A stretch of DNA of 64,000 bases. It comes from Leucobacter sp. L43. Lineage in GTDB: Bacteria > Actinomycetota > Actinomycetes > Actinomycetales > Microbacteriaceae. The stretch spans positions 372,001 through 436,000 of the forward strand of contig NZ_JAENJG010000002.1 of the NCBI RefSeq assembly GCF_016597785.1, read 5' to 3'. The notes under the pieces are model-generated. The model did no database searches. It saw nothing but the letters and a program-made list of their open reading frames with translations, and was not told where the DNA came from. Position 1 is the stretch's first letter, and each line of letters begins with the position of its first letter. The translations under genes were made by a program, and so were the position numbers. Shown here piece by piece: positions 44,818 to 53,503 of the stretch.

Positions 44818-46515
44818 CTACTTCTCCGACGGCCGGTTCGGAGCGTCGTCGTCCTCGACCACGGGGATGCCACCGGTCGCGGTCAGCACCCCCATGCCCT
44901 CCGAGGTCGACACTGTGGCGAAGTCCGCCTCAGATGCGTGCGCACGCTCGCTGTTCGTCATGCTCGTGAGCGGGGTGTTCGGCAGGAAGATGATCGCGAT
45001 GAGGCTGAGCACCGCGAACGGCACGGCGATGAGGAAGGAGTGCGAGATGCCCTGCGCGTAGACGTCTTCGACGATGATCCTGATCGCGTGCGGCATCGTC
45101 GAGACCTCTGGCAGAGCCCCCGACTTCAGCTGCTGCGCGACGGCGATGCCCTCTTCGCCGAGCGACTGGACCGCGGTGGCCATCTTGCGAAGGATGGATT
45201 CCGATCCCATGAGGTCGCTCACGCGGGCCGCTAGCGCTGCGCCCATCACTGAGACGCCGATCGTGCCGCCAAGGCTGCGGAAGAACGTGACACCCGAACT
45301 GGATACGCCGATCTGCGCGGGATCCGCGGTGTTCTGCACGACGAGCACCAGGTTCTGCATCGTCATGCCGACGCCGGCGCCGAGCAGGAACATGTACAGG
45401 GAAACCAGAGCGAAGTTCGTGTCGTAATGGATGGTCGAGAGCATCGTCGAGCCGGCGATCAGCAGCACGGCCCCGACGATCAGGTACGGCTTCCACTTGC
45501 CGTACTTCGTGATGAGACCGCCGACGCCGATCGAGGCGAGCAGGAGGCCGGCGATCATGGGGATCGTCATGACGCCCGCCTGCGTCGGGGTGGCCCCGCG
45601 CGAGAGCTGCATGTACTGGCTCAGGAACACGGACGAGCCGAACATGGCGATGCCGGTGGCGATCGAGGCGACGACGGCGAGCGTGAACGTGCGGCTGCGG
45701 AAGAGCGTCAACGGTACGAGGGGCTCTTTGGAGCGCAGTTCGACGATGATGAACAGCGTCGCGGCGACGAGGGCGCCGCCGACCATCAGGATGGTCGTCA
45801 GGCTCCACCAGTCGTAGTCGCGCCCGGCATTGGTCACCCAGATGAGCAGCAGCGATACCGACACGGAGAGGAGCACGATGCCGAAGTAGTCGATGCTGGT
45901 GCGCTTGCGCGGACGCTTGGGCAGGTGCAGGGTCTTCTGCACGATGAACAGCGCTGCGACGGCGAACGGCAGTGCGACGAAGAAGTTCCATCGCCAGTTG
46001 ATCGAATCGGTGATGACGCCGCCGAGCAGCGGACCGCCGACGGTCGAGAGCGCCATGACGGCCCCGAAGAGGCCCATGTAGCGTCCGCGCTCGCGCGGGC
46101 TGATGATGTCGGCCATGATGACCTGGCTGAGGGCTGCGAGTCCGCCAGCGCCGATGCCCTGCACCGCGCGGAAGGCGATCATCGTGCCGGGGTCCTGCGA
46201 GAACCCGGCCGCGGCCGTCGCGAGCACGAAGATGCCGATCGCGAGTTGGAACAGGAGCTTGCGATTGAAGAGATCGGAGAGCTTGCCCCAGACCGGCGTC
46301 GAGATCGCGGTGGTGAGTAGTGTCGCGGTGACGACCCAGGTGTACGCGGCCTGATCGCCCTTGAGGTCGTGGATGATGACGGGCAGCGAGCTCGACACGA
46401 CGGTCGAGGCCAGCATGGAGACGAACATGCCGAGGAGGAGCCCTGAGAGCGCCTCGAGGACCTGGCGATGCGTCATCTTCGGCGGTTCCGTGGGTGCGGA
46501 TGCGGGGAGAGACAT
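44818..46515 (-). CDS. DHA2-family (EmrB/QacA-type) multidrug efflux MFS transporter
   Basis: 565 residues with about 14 predicted membrane helices. Motif A-like GKLSDLFNRKLLFQ, and motif C-like region AVMALSTVGGPLLGGVITDS (the antiporter GPxLGG pattern) support proton-coupled export. It is transcribed with the MarR gene downstream. The substrate is unknown. Confidence 0.92.
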   Translation of the reverse strand: MSLPASAPTEPPKMTHRQVLEALSGLLLGMFVSMLASTVVSSSLPVIIHDLKGDQAAYTWVVTATLLTTAISTPVWGKLSDLFNRKLLFQLAIGIFVLATAAAGFSQDPGTMIAFRAVQGIGAGGLAALSQVIMADIISPRERGRYMGLFGAVMALSTVGGPLLGGVITDSINWRWNFFVALPFAVAALFIVQKTLHLPKRPRKRTSIDYFGIVLLSVSVSLLLIWVTNAGRDYDWWSLTTILMVGGALVAATLFIIVELRSKEPLVPLTLFRSRTFTLAVVASIATGIAMFGSSVFLSQYMQLSRGATPTQAGVMTIPMIAGLLLASIGVGGLITKYGKWKPYLIVGAVLLIAGSTMLSTIHYDTNFALVSLYMFLLGAGVGMTMQNLVLVVQNTADPAQIGVSSSGVTFFRSLGGTIGVSVMGAALAARVSDLMGSESILRKMATAVQSLGEEGIAVAQQLKSGALPEVSTMPHAIRIIVEDVYAQGISHSFLIAVPFAVLSLIAIIFLPNTPLTSMTNSERAHASEADFATVSTSEGMGVLTATGGIPVVEDDDAPNRPSEK

Positions 46516-46563
46516 TGGTTCCTGATTCTGTGTGCTGCGGAGTGCTGTGAGCGTGAGAGCATC

Positions 46564-46624
46564 GGTTGATGCAAGTCAACAGTTGACGAAGATCAACCAT
46601 ACCACTTGGTTGACCGTTGTCAAC
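46564..46624. promoter_or_regulatory. array of GTTGAC/GTCAAC half-sites, likely MarR operator
   Basis: Within 60 bp upstream of the efflux operon lie GGTTGA (46564-46569), GTCAAC-A-GTTGAC (46575-46587, perfect palindrome), TCAACCA (46593-46599) with TGGTTGA (46607-46613), and GTCAAC (46619-46624) opposite GTTGAC (46609-46614). Overlapping inverted repeats of one hexamer are typical of an autoregulated MarR-family operator. The array lies between the efflux start (46515) and the ispE promoter. Confidence 0.7.
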
Positions 46625-46672
46625 TAACGAACGAGTGTGACACGCACGTCCGATCGGCGCCCGCGCTTGCGC

Positions 46673-46678
46673 TAGCGT
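46673..46678 (+). promoter_or_regulatory. -10 element of a leaderless transcript (ispE)
   Basis: TAGCGT lies six bases before the ATG at 46685. No ribosome site precedes the start. Confidence 0.5.
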
Positions 46679-46684
46679 AGGACC

Positions 46685-47611
46685 ATGGGTAGGAGCCGAG
46701 GGGGCCCGGTCACGGTGCGCGCGCCAGGGAAGATCAACGTGTTCTTCCGCGTGGGCGCGCTGCAGCACGACGGGTACCACGACGTGGCCTCGCTGTACCA
46801 GGCCGTGTCGCTCTTCGAAGAGGTCACCGCCGTCGCCGCCGCCGACTTCTCGATCCAGTTCGTCGGCCCCGTCGACGCCTCCGGGCTCCCGCGAGACGAT
46901 TCGAATCTCGCGATCGCGGCGGCGAAGCTCTTGGCGCAGCGCACGGGATACGCGGGCGGCGTCGCGCTCACGGTGCTCAAGCGCGTGCCCATCGCCGGCG
47001 GCATGGGCGGCGGCTCCGCCGATGCGGCTGCCACGCTCGTCGCCTGCGACGAACTGTGGGGCACGGGCCTCGGCCGCGCAGGCCTCCTCCCGCTCGCCGC
47101 TGAACTGGGGGCGGACGTGCCGTTCGCGCTCGAAGGCGGTACCGCCGTCGGCACCGGACGAGGAGATGAACTCAGTCCGGCCCTCGCGAAGGGCGACTTC
47201 CACTGGGTGCTCGCGCTCTCCGACTCGGGGCTCAGCACGCCGGTCGTGTACCGGACGCTCGACGAGCACCGCGACCGTCACGCCAGCGCACTCGGCCCGC
47301 AACCCGATCTCGTGAAAGTGGAGACGGCGGTGCTGCAGGCGGTGCGCGTCGGCGATGCCGACTCCCTCGCGGACGCGATGCACAACGATCTGCAGGTCGC
47401 GGCGCTCAAGCTCGCCCCTGAGCTCACCGAGATCCTCGAACTGGGGGAGTCGCGGGGCGCCCTGGCGGGAATCGTGTCCGGATCCGGCCCGACCATCGCG
47501 TTCCTCGTCGGCACGCCGCAGGAGGCGGCCGAAGTGCGTGCGGTGCTCGGCCGGCGCGGCTTCCGGGCGCTCATCGTGTCGGGGCCCGTGCCCGGCGCGC
47601 GCGTCATCTGA
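46685..47611 (+). CDS. ispE: 4-diphosphocytidyl-2-C-methyl-D-erythritol kinase
   Basis: 308 residues, GHMP kinase of the MEP isoprenoid pathway. N-terminal [14 protein letters not shown], the ATP loop [16 protein letters not shown] and C-terminal [14 protein letters not shown] are diagnostic. Its usual neighbour rsmA lies 2.4 kb upstream, separated by the MarR/MFS operon. Confidence 0.95.
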   Translation: MGRSRGGPVTVRAPGKINVFFRVGALQHDGYHDVASLYQAVSLFEEVTAVAAADFSIQFVGPVDASGLPRDDSNLAIAAAKLLAQRTGYAGGVALTVLKRVPIAGGMGGGSADAAATLVACDELWGTGLGRAGLLPLAAELGADVPFALEGGTAVGTGRGDELSPALAKGDFHWVLALSDSGLSTPVVYRTLDEHRDRHASALGPQPDLVKVETAVLQAVRVGDADSLADAMHNDLQVAALKLAPELTEILELGESRGALAGIVSGSGPTIAFLVGTPQEAAEVRAVLGRRGFRALIVSGPVPGARVI

Positions 47612-47688
47612 GCGAGATCGCCGCGACGCTCGACATCCTGCTGATCCTCCGCGGGAATACGCGCGACCCGCTCGGCGCTGCACCGTGT

Positions 47689-48390
47689 GTGAATGAAACA
47701 CTGCCAGCGGGCGAGACGATCCGCGTCGATATCTGGTCCGACATCGCCTGCCCCTGGTGCTATCTCGGCAAGCACCGCTTCGATGCCGCGGTGCGCGCGT
47801 TCCGCGAGCAGCACCCCGGCGTCGCAGTCGAGGTCGAGAGCCACAGCTTCGAACTCGCGCCCGACACCCCGTTGGACTTCTCCGGCAGCGAGATCGACTT
47901 CCTGGTGCGGCACAAGGGCATGCCTGCAGCGCAGGTCGAGCAGATGCTCGGGCAGATGACCGAGCTCGGCGCCACCGAGGATGTCGAGTTCCGGTTCCCA
48001 GACGTCAAGCACGCGAACACGCAGCGCGCCCACCGAGTACTGCACCTCGCACGGGATCGCGGCGTGCAGGCGGAGGTGCAGGAGCGTCTGTTCCGCGCGT
48101 ACTTCGCGGAGGGCGAGAACATGTCCGACGCCGATGCGCTCGCGCGGCTCGGCGCCGAGGCGGGGCTCGACGCCGATGAGGTGCGGGCAGCGCTCGATGA
48201 CGAGGCGTACGGCGAGGCGGTGCAGCGCGACATCGTGCGCGCGCGGCAGCTCGGCATCACCGGCGTTCCGTTCTTCCTGCTCGACGGGCAGTACGGGGTC
48301 TCGGGCGCGCAATCAGCAGAGGCGTTCGCGAACGTCTTCGACCAGGTGCTCGGGTTCCAGCGGGGCGACGCGCCGGCCGGCACGGTCTAG
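47689..48390 (+). CDS. DsbA-family oxidoreductase, FrnE-like
   Basis: 233 residues from a GTG start. The redox motif CPWC is at 21-24 (DIACPWCYLGK) and the cis-proline region is GITGVPFFLLDGQYGVSGAQ. No signal peptide is seen, so it is a cytoplasmic thioredoxin-fold disulfide oxidoreductase like FrnE, which is linked to oxidative and metal stress. A cysteine-rich small protein gene follows 28 bases later and may be its partner. Confidence 0.9.
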   Translation: MNETLPAGETIRVDIWSDIACPWCYLGKHRFDAAVRAFREQHPGVAVEVESHSFELAPDTPLDFSGSEIDFLVRHKGMPAAQVEQMLGQMTELGATEDVEFRFPDVKHANTQRAHRVLHLARDRGVQAEVQERLFRAYFAEGENMSDADALARLGAEAGLDADEVRAALDDEAYGEAVQRDIVRARQLGITGVPFFLLDGQYGVSGAQSAEAFANVFDQVLGFQRGDAPAGTV

Positions 48391-48418
48391 ACTCGTCCAC
48401 ATTCAGAAGGAGCACAAG

Positions 48419-48595
48419 ATGACTGAACAGCACCGCACCGAGACCACTGCAGGAGACGCACCGTCGGTCGGATCGGAGACGGGCCTCGAAGGCGCCGCAT
48501 CGTTCGCCGACGCCGAGACGCGAGAGATCCTGAACCTGCTGGGCGACAGCGAGTCGGGCGGATCTTGCTGCGGCGGGTCGTGCTGCGCGGCCTAG
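48419..48595 (+). CDS. 58-residue protein with C-terminal paired cysteines
   Basis: ATG 48419 is preceded by AGAAGGAG at good spacing and lies 28 bases after the FrnE-like gene, so expression is well supported. The protein is acidic and ends GGSCCGGSCCAA. The four cysteines, in two CC pairs, could bind a metal or be substrates of the neighbouring disulfide oxidoreductase. The layout, a leader-like acidic helix (ETREILNLLGDSESGG) then a short Cys/Ser/Gly tail, also resembles a ribosomal peptide precursor, but no modifying enzymes are near. Function unknown. Confidence 0.7.
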   Translation: MTEQHRTETTAGDAPSVGSETGLEGAASFADAETREILNLLGDSESGGSCCGGSCCAA

Positions 48596-48624
48596 AGCGA
48601 TGAGGCGCGGGCTTCTCAGGCCTG

Positions 48625-50490
48625 CTACCCGGGCGTCTGCTCCGCATCGGGCGTCGAGGCCGGAAGGTCGTCGCAGTTCGGGGTCGCCGGCTTGCCTTCC
48701 CAGCGATCGAGCGTCCACTGCACGATCTGCGGAGTGAGCGGCGAGTCCGCCGCCACCAGGGTGTTGTGACTGAGGCCGGGGAACGTGCGGTAGTCGATGT
48801 CGACGCCGTCCGTGCAACGCGCCTCGACCCAGTCGCGCTGCATCTCCGGGCGGACGAGCGGATCCGCCCGACCCTGGGCGACGAGCACCGGGGCGGGGAA
48901 CGGGCCGACAGGCGTCTGCGCCTTCAGGCGATCGCCGAACTCGCCGTTCAGCAGGCGGTCGGGGAAGATCTGGTTCGGGATCTGCGACCCCCTCAGGATC
49001 GCCGCGAGCACGTCGCTGCCGTTGAAGCACAGGGAGCGGATGTGCTCGACCGGGCCCTGTGATCCCGGCGTGAGCTGCGATCTCAGATCGAGGTCGGGGT
49101 ACAGCCGCGCCCATGTCGTCGCGATGTACGCGGAGACGGTCTTGCCGGCGGCGTCGTTCTTGTCGACCTCGGCGAGCCCGAACAGGTCGGCTGCCGGCGC
49201 GAAGGCCGCGACCCCGCGCACGGTGAGCTCCGGCGCGTAGTCCTCGGCGATCTGCCCGGTCCAGAGCGCGCCCTGCCCGCCCTGCGAATGTCCCCAGACG
49301 ACCGTCTCCGTCGTCGTCGTGACGGCGTCGAGCTGCTGCACGGCTCGCGAGGCGTCGAGCACATTCCGGGCCTCCGCGTCTCCGACGAGGTAGGGGTGCA
49401 CGCCGCGGGTGCCGAGCCCGACGTAGTCGGACGTGACGGCGACCCAGCCGTGCTGCGCGACCATCTCGGCGAGAGCGGTACCCGCTCCGTCCGAGAACGG
49501 CGCGGCACTCATGGAGGGCGCGCACTGCGCTACGACGCCCGTCGTACCGTGAGCGATGCTGAGCAGGGGCAGCGGACGTTTCGTCGGCTCGACCGGGGCG
49601 AGCACGGTGCCGCTCGAGACGGCGGGCGTGCCGTCGGGGTGCGTGGTCGTATACAGGATCTTCCAGGCTCGCGCGCCCTCGGGCACCCCGGAGTCGAGCG
49701 GCTCGGAGCGCAGCAGTTGACCCGGGGCGCCCGGTACGTCCGCAGGCGGCGAGTAGAACGCGCCCGGCTGGGGCATCGGCGACCCTCCGAGCACGGTGCC
49801 GCTGCCCCAGGCGAGCAGCGCGGCGGCTGCGAGCGACGCGACGGCGCCCACGGTTCTGGCCCATCGACGCAGTCGCGAGGGCCGCGCACCGGTGCGGGAT
49901 GCTGCATCGCGAACCGGCGCGCCGACCTCGAGCGCACCTCCGACTCGGGCGGATCGCAGCCGCACCACTGCATCCCAGATGGCGTGCAGGCCGACCGCGA
50001 CCAGCCACAGTGCGAGTCCGAGCCTGAAGACTGTCAGCGTCAGCACCGGCCAGGAGAAGGCGACGACGCCGAGCACGATCGTCGCCGCACCCATGATCGC
50101 CGACGCGGCGCGGGCGTCGGCGTGCCACCCATCGCGGCCGGTGATCGCGTTCCACAGCGCGAGCGCGCCGTGCACGACGAGCGCGGCGCCGACGAGGAAC
50201 GCGAGCCAGGGCGCACCCGCGTCGGGCCAGAGCGCCATCAGCGCGCCGAGCGCGACGAGCGCACCGCCGACCAGTCGCGTGAGCGAAGGGATCCGCGGCG
50301 CGCCCTTGGGTCCTCCGACCGCGGGCGAGGGGCGGAAGAACGACCCCGCCCCGACGCTGATGAGCCCGAGCCCCGTGATGATCGCGATGCCGTGCACGGT
50401 GACGGGAGCGAAGATCAGCGCCGCTCCCAGCGCGACGGCAGCAGCACCGAACAGCACTCGCGACGCGGTGCGTGAGAACCTGGATGTCAC
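48625..50490 (-). CDS. membrane fusion: DUF308 (HdeD-like) domain plus secreted-lipase-type alpha/beta hydrolase
   Basis: 621 residues from GTG 50490 (GGGAAGG upstream); ATG 50541 would add 17 residues. About seven membrane helices fill the first 230 residues, with the six-helix DUF308/HdeD repeat pattern, then an alpha/beta hydrolase of the LIP (secretory lipase) family. The nucleophile is in VVWGHSQGGQGAL near residue 400, with Asp in GRADPLV and His in GLSHNTLV. Seven helices would put the hydrolase outside the cell. Fused membrane-anchored lipases of this kind are uncommon. It is divergent from the ABC-F gene. Confidence 0.85.
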   Translation of the reverse strand: MTSRFSRTASRVLFGAAAVALGAALIFAPVTVHGIAIITGLGLISVGAGSFFRPSPAVGGPKGAPRIPSLTRLVGGALVALGALMALWPDAGAPWLAFLVGAALVVHGALALWNAITGRDGWHADARAASAIMGAATIVLGVVAFSWPVLTLTVFRLGLALWLVAVGLHAIWDAVVRLRSARVGGALEVGAPVRDAASRTGARPSRLRRWARTVGAVASLAAAALLAWGSGTVLGGSPMPQPGAFYSPPADVPGAPGQLLRSEPLDSGVPEGARAWKILYTTTHPDGTPAVSSGTVLAPVEPTKRPLPLLSIAHGTTGVVAQCAPSMSAAPFSDGAGTALAEMVAQHGWVAVTSDYVGLGTRGVHPYLVGDAEARNVLDASRAVQQLDAVTTTTETVVWGHSQGGQGALWTGQIAEDYAPELTVRGVAAFAPAADLFGLAEVDKNDAAGKTVSAYIATTWARLYPDLDLRSQLTPGSQGPVEHIRSLCFNGSDVLAAILRGSQIPNQIFPDRLLNGEFGDRLKAQTPVGPFPAPVLVAQGRADPLVRPEMQRDWVEARCTDGVDIDYRTFPGLSHNTLVAADSPLTPQIVQWTLDRWEGKPATPNCDDLPASTPDAEQTPG

Positions 50491-50588
50491 GGGCGGCCTT
50501 CCCTGGCTGGATCCGCGAGGAGCGGGTCTGACTCGATCCATCGCGCGACCGCGACATCGCCAGTGTAGTGAGACTCCTGCGGCACGAC

Positions 50589-50594
50589 TACGCT
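50589..50594 (+). promoter_or_regulatory. -10 element of a near-leaderless transcript (ABC-F)
   Basis: TACGCT lies nine bases before the ATG at 50604. The earlier in-frame ATG at 50568 lies upstream of this element. Confidence 0.4.
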
Positions 50595-50603
50595 GGGAAA
50601 CAT

Positions 50604-52436
50604 ATGGCGCATTTACTGGGAGCCGAGGCCCTGCACCTCGAAGTACCGACCAAGACCGTGTTCGACTCGGTCACGCTCGGCGTGGCCGAGGGGGACCGCA
50701 TCGGCATCGTCGGGCGCAATGGCGACGGCAAGTCGAGCCTGCTGATGATGCTGGCCGGTCGGCGCGAGCCCGACGGCGGCAAAGTGACGCTGCGCGGCGG
50801 GACGACGATCGGCGTGCTCGATCAAGCGGACGTGTTCGAGGCGGGCCAGACGGTGGGCCGCACGGTCGTCGGCGACCGCGAGGAGTACGAGTGGGCGAGC
50901 GACCCGCAAGCGCGCGAGGTGATCGCCGGCCTCATCTCGGACCTCGACTGGGAGGCTCCGCTCGACGCGCTCTCCGGCGGTCAGCGCCGACGGGTGGCGC
51001 TCGCGCGGCTGCTCGTGCAGCAGTACGACATCGTCTTCCTCGACGAGCCGACGAACCACCTCGACGTCGAGGGCATCGCCTGGCTCGCGAATCACCTGCA
51101 GCGCCGCTGGCCGAAGGGCCAGGGCGCACTGCTCGTCGTCACGCACGATCGGTGGTTCCTCGATGAGGTCTGCAATATGACCTGGGAGGTGCACGATCGC
51201 ATCGTCGAACCGTTCGAGGGCGGGTACGCCGCGTACATCCTGCAGCGCGTCGAGCGGGACCGGCAGGCGGCGACCATCGAGCAGAAGCGGCAGAATCTCG
51301 CGCGCAAGGAGCTCGCCTGGCTGCGCCGCGGTGCGCCTGCTCGCACGTCGAAGCCCAAGTTCCGCATCGACGCGGCGAACGAGCTGATCGCAGACGTTCC
51401 CGAGATCCGGGATCGCGTGTCGCTGCAGTCGATGGCCGTCGCCCGTCTCGGGAAAGAGGTCGTCAACCTCGTCGAAGCGGGAGTCGCCTACGACGGCAGG
51501 GTGATCATCGAGGACGTCGACTGGTTGCTCGCCCCGGGTGAGCGCACGGGAATACTCGGCGTGAACGGAGCGGGCAAATCGACGCTGCTCGGCCTGATCT
51601 CCGGCACCGTCGAGCCGACGTCCGGGCGCGTCAAGCGCGGCAAGACCGTGCAGGTGGCGACCCTCACCCAGCGTCTCGACGAGCTCGAGGAGCATCTCCA
51701 GGATCCGGTGCGCAAGGTGATCGACGGCCTGCGCACGAGCTTCACCGTCGGCAGCGGATCGAAGGCCCAGGATCTCACGCCGGGTCAGCTGCTCGAGCGC
51801 ATGGGCTTCACGAGCGCGCAGCTGTCGACGCCCGTGAAGGATCTCTCCGGTGGGCAGAAGCGCCGACTGCAGCTCCTGCTGATCCTGCTCAACCAGCCCA
51901 ACGTGCTGATCCTCGACGAGCCGACGAACGACCTCGACACCGACATGCTGGCCGCCATGGAGGATCTGCTCGACTCCTGGCCGGGCACCCTCATCGTGGT
52001 GTCGCACGACCGGTACTTCCTGGAGCGCGTCACCGATCAGCAGTACGCCATTCTCGACCGGCACCTTCGGCACCTGCCGGGCGGTGTCGACCAGTACCTC
52101 GAACTGCGCAGTCGGGAGCAGTCGGGGTCGACGGCGTCGTCGTCCGGATCGGCATCGCAATCGACGGGGAGCACCGCGTCGCAGGCAGCCGGAGCCGCAC
52201 GCAAGCCGGCGCTCGGGGGCGCGGAGCGGCGTGCCGCAGAGAAGGAGTTGTCGGCCGTCGAGCGCAAGATGGAGCGGTTGCAGCGCGATGCCGCGCAGGC
52301 GCGCACCGGCCTCGCGGCGATGGATCAGGGCGACTACACGAAGCTCAACGCCGAGATGACGAAGATCACCGCGATCGAAGACGAGGTCGCGGCCCTCGAG
52401 GAACGGTGGCTGGAGCTGTCGGGCGCGCTGGAGTAG
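50604..52436 (+). CDS. ABC-F family ATPase
   Basis: 610 residues from ATG 50604. Two soluble ABC domains without membrane helices: Walker A GRNGDGKSSLL and GVNGAGKSTLL, signatures LSGGQRRRVALAR and LSGGQKRRLQLLL, joined by a P-site-tRNA-interacting linker (RQAATIEQKRQNLARKELAWLRRGAPARTSKPKFR type). The C-terminus has a coiled coil (AAEKELSAVERKMERLQRD). It most resembles Uup/Ettx-type translation factors. Uup is linked to ribosome function and transposon excision. Antibiotic resistance is possible but not indicated. Confidence 0.92.
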   Translation: MAHLLGAEALHLEVPTKTVFDSVTLGVAEGDRIGIVGRNGDGKSSLLMMLAGRREPDGGKVTLRGGTTIGVLDQADVFEAGQTVGRTVVGDREEYEWASDPQAREVIAGLISDLDWEAPLDALSGGQRRRVALARLLVQQYDIVFLDEPTNHLDVEGIAWLANHLQRRWPKGQGALLVVTHDRWFLDEVCNMTWEVHDRIVEPFEGGYAAYILQRVERDRQAATIEQKRQNLARKELAWLRRGAPARTSKPKFRIDAANELIADVPEIRDRVSLQSMAVARLGKEVVNLVEAGVAYDGRVIIEDVDWLLAPGERTGILGVNGAGKSTLLGLISGTVEPTSGRVKRGKTVQVATLTQRLDELEEHLQDPVRKVIDGLRTSFTVGSGSKAQDLTPGQLLERMGFTSAQLSTPVKDLSGGQKRRLQLLLILLNQPNVLILDEPTNDLDTDMLAAMEDLLDSWPGTLIVVSHDRYFLERVTDQQYAILDRHLRHLPGGVDQYLELRSREQSGSTASSSGSASQSTGSTASQAAGAARKPALGGAERRAAEKELSAVERKMERLQRDAAQARTGLAAMDQGDYTKLNAEMTKITAIEDEVAALEERWLELSGALE

Positions 52437-52447
52437 GCGGCTCCTCG

Positions 52448-53488
52448 ATGCACGTTCTCGATCCGCTCACCGCCGCTGACGAGCGCGCGCTCGCCGCAGT
52501 GCTCGATGAGCACTTCGACGTCGAGGCGGTGCACTGGCAGCGGCTCGGCGGCGAACTCGACATCAATTATCGAGCGACCCTTGCGGACGGAGGCGCCCGA
52601 TTCGTGCGCCTCTCACCCACGCCTCTCGACGAGGCGACCTTCGCGTGGCAGAACGCCGTGCTCGAACAGCTCGAGGAGCGCCCCCTCCCGGTCGCGACCC
52701 CGGTCTTGCAGCGCGCTGCAGACGGGTCGGTCGCGAAGTCGTTCGTCGCAAGGGACGGCCGCGCGCTTCGTGCGCGGGTGACGAGCTGGGTCGCCGGCAC
52801 CAGCGTCGCCGAACTCGGCGGCACCGACGCGGCATACCGCCGGAGTCTCGGAGCGCTCGCCGCCGAGGTTCCGCGCAGTCTTCACCCGCTCGCGGAACGA
52901 CACGACGGCCAGAATCTGCACCACTGGATGGCTGACCGCGCGGGCGATTCGATCAGAAGCACCTGGGATGCGGTCGTCGACCCGGCACGACGGGCGCTGC
53001 TGGAGGAAGTCCTCCGCCGATTCGACGTCATCGAGCCGAAGCTCTCGACGCTCCCGCGAGCCGTCGTGCACCAGGACCTCCACGACTTCAATCTGCTCGC
53101 GGAGCGGCGTCAGGACGGCGCCGTCAGCATCATGGGCATCGTCGACTTCAACGATGCCGTCGCGACCGTGCGGATCGCCGAGCTCGCAGTTGCGGCGGCC
53201 TATGCGGCGCTGCGCCAAGGCGACGCGTTCGCGGCCTTCTCCGATGTCGTGTCGGGCTACGTCGCGCACTGCTCGCTCACGGCTGAGGAGATCGAGGTGC
53301 TGTACCCGCTCGCCGTCGCCCGACTCGCGGTGAACGCGAGCACGTGGACGCACCGGGGCCGTGAGGGCAACCGCGCCTACGCCGAGGCGCGCATGGCCGC
53401 CACCTGGCCGGCGCTCGAGCAGCTGCTCCGCGTCGCACCCGCGGAGGCCGCAGCGCGCTTCGCCGCAGAGCCGCTCCCGGAGCGCTGA
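52448..53488 (+). CDS. APH-fold phosphotransferase, hydroxylysine/amino-alcohol kinase-like
   Basis: 346 residues from ATG 52448, 11 bases after the ABC-F stop. Catalytic Asp210 in VVHQDLHDFN, with Asn215, and metal-binding Asp233 in VDFNDA. The LDxNYRxxLxDG start and HQDLHDFNLL pattern fit the hydroxylysine-kinase/choline-kinase-like group. It converges with an AGXT2L-like PLP enzyme; kinase plus phospho-lyase pairs of this kind degrade hydroxylysine or phosphoethanolamine in animals, and fused versions exist in bacteria. Substrate inferred, not shown. Confidence 0.82.
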   Translation: MHVLDPLTAADERALAAVLDEHFDVEAVHWQRLGGELDINYRATLADGGARFVRLSPTPLDEATFAWQNAVLEQLEERPLPVATPVLQRAADGSVAKSFVARDGRALRARVTSWVAGTSVAELGGTDAAYRRSLGALAAEVPRSLHPLAERHDGQNLHHWMADRAGDSIRSTWDAVVDPARRALLEEVLRRFDVIEPKLSTLPRAVVHQDLHDFNLLAERRQDGAVSIMGIVDFNDAVATVRIAELAVAAAYAALRQGDAFAAFSDVVSGYVAHCSLTAEEIEVLYPLAVARLAVNASTWTHRGREGNRAYAEARMAATWPALEQLLRVAPAEAAARFAAEPLPER

Positions 53489-53503
53489 GACGGGCGGCGC
53501 GGA

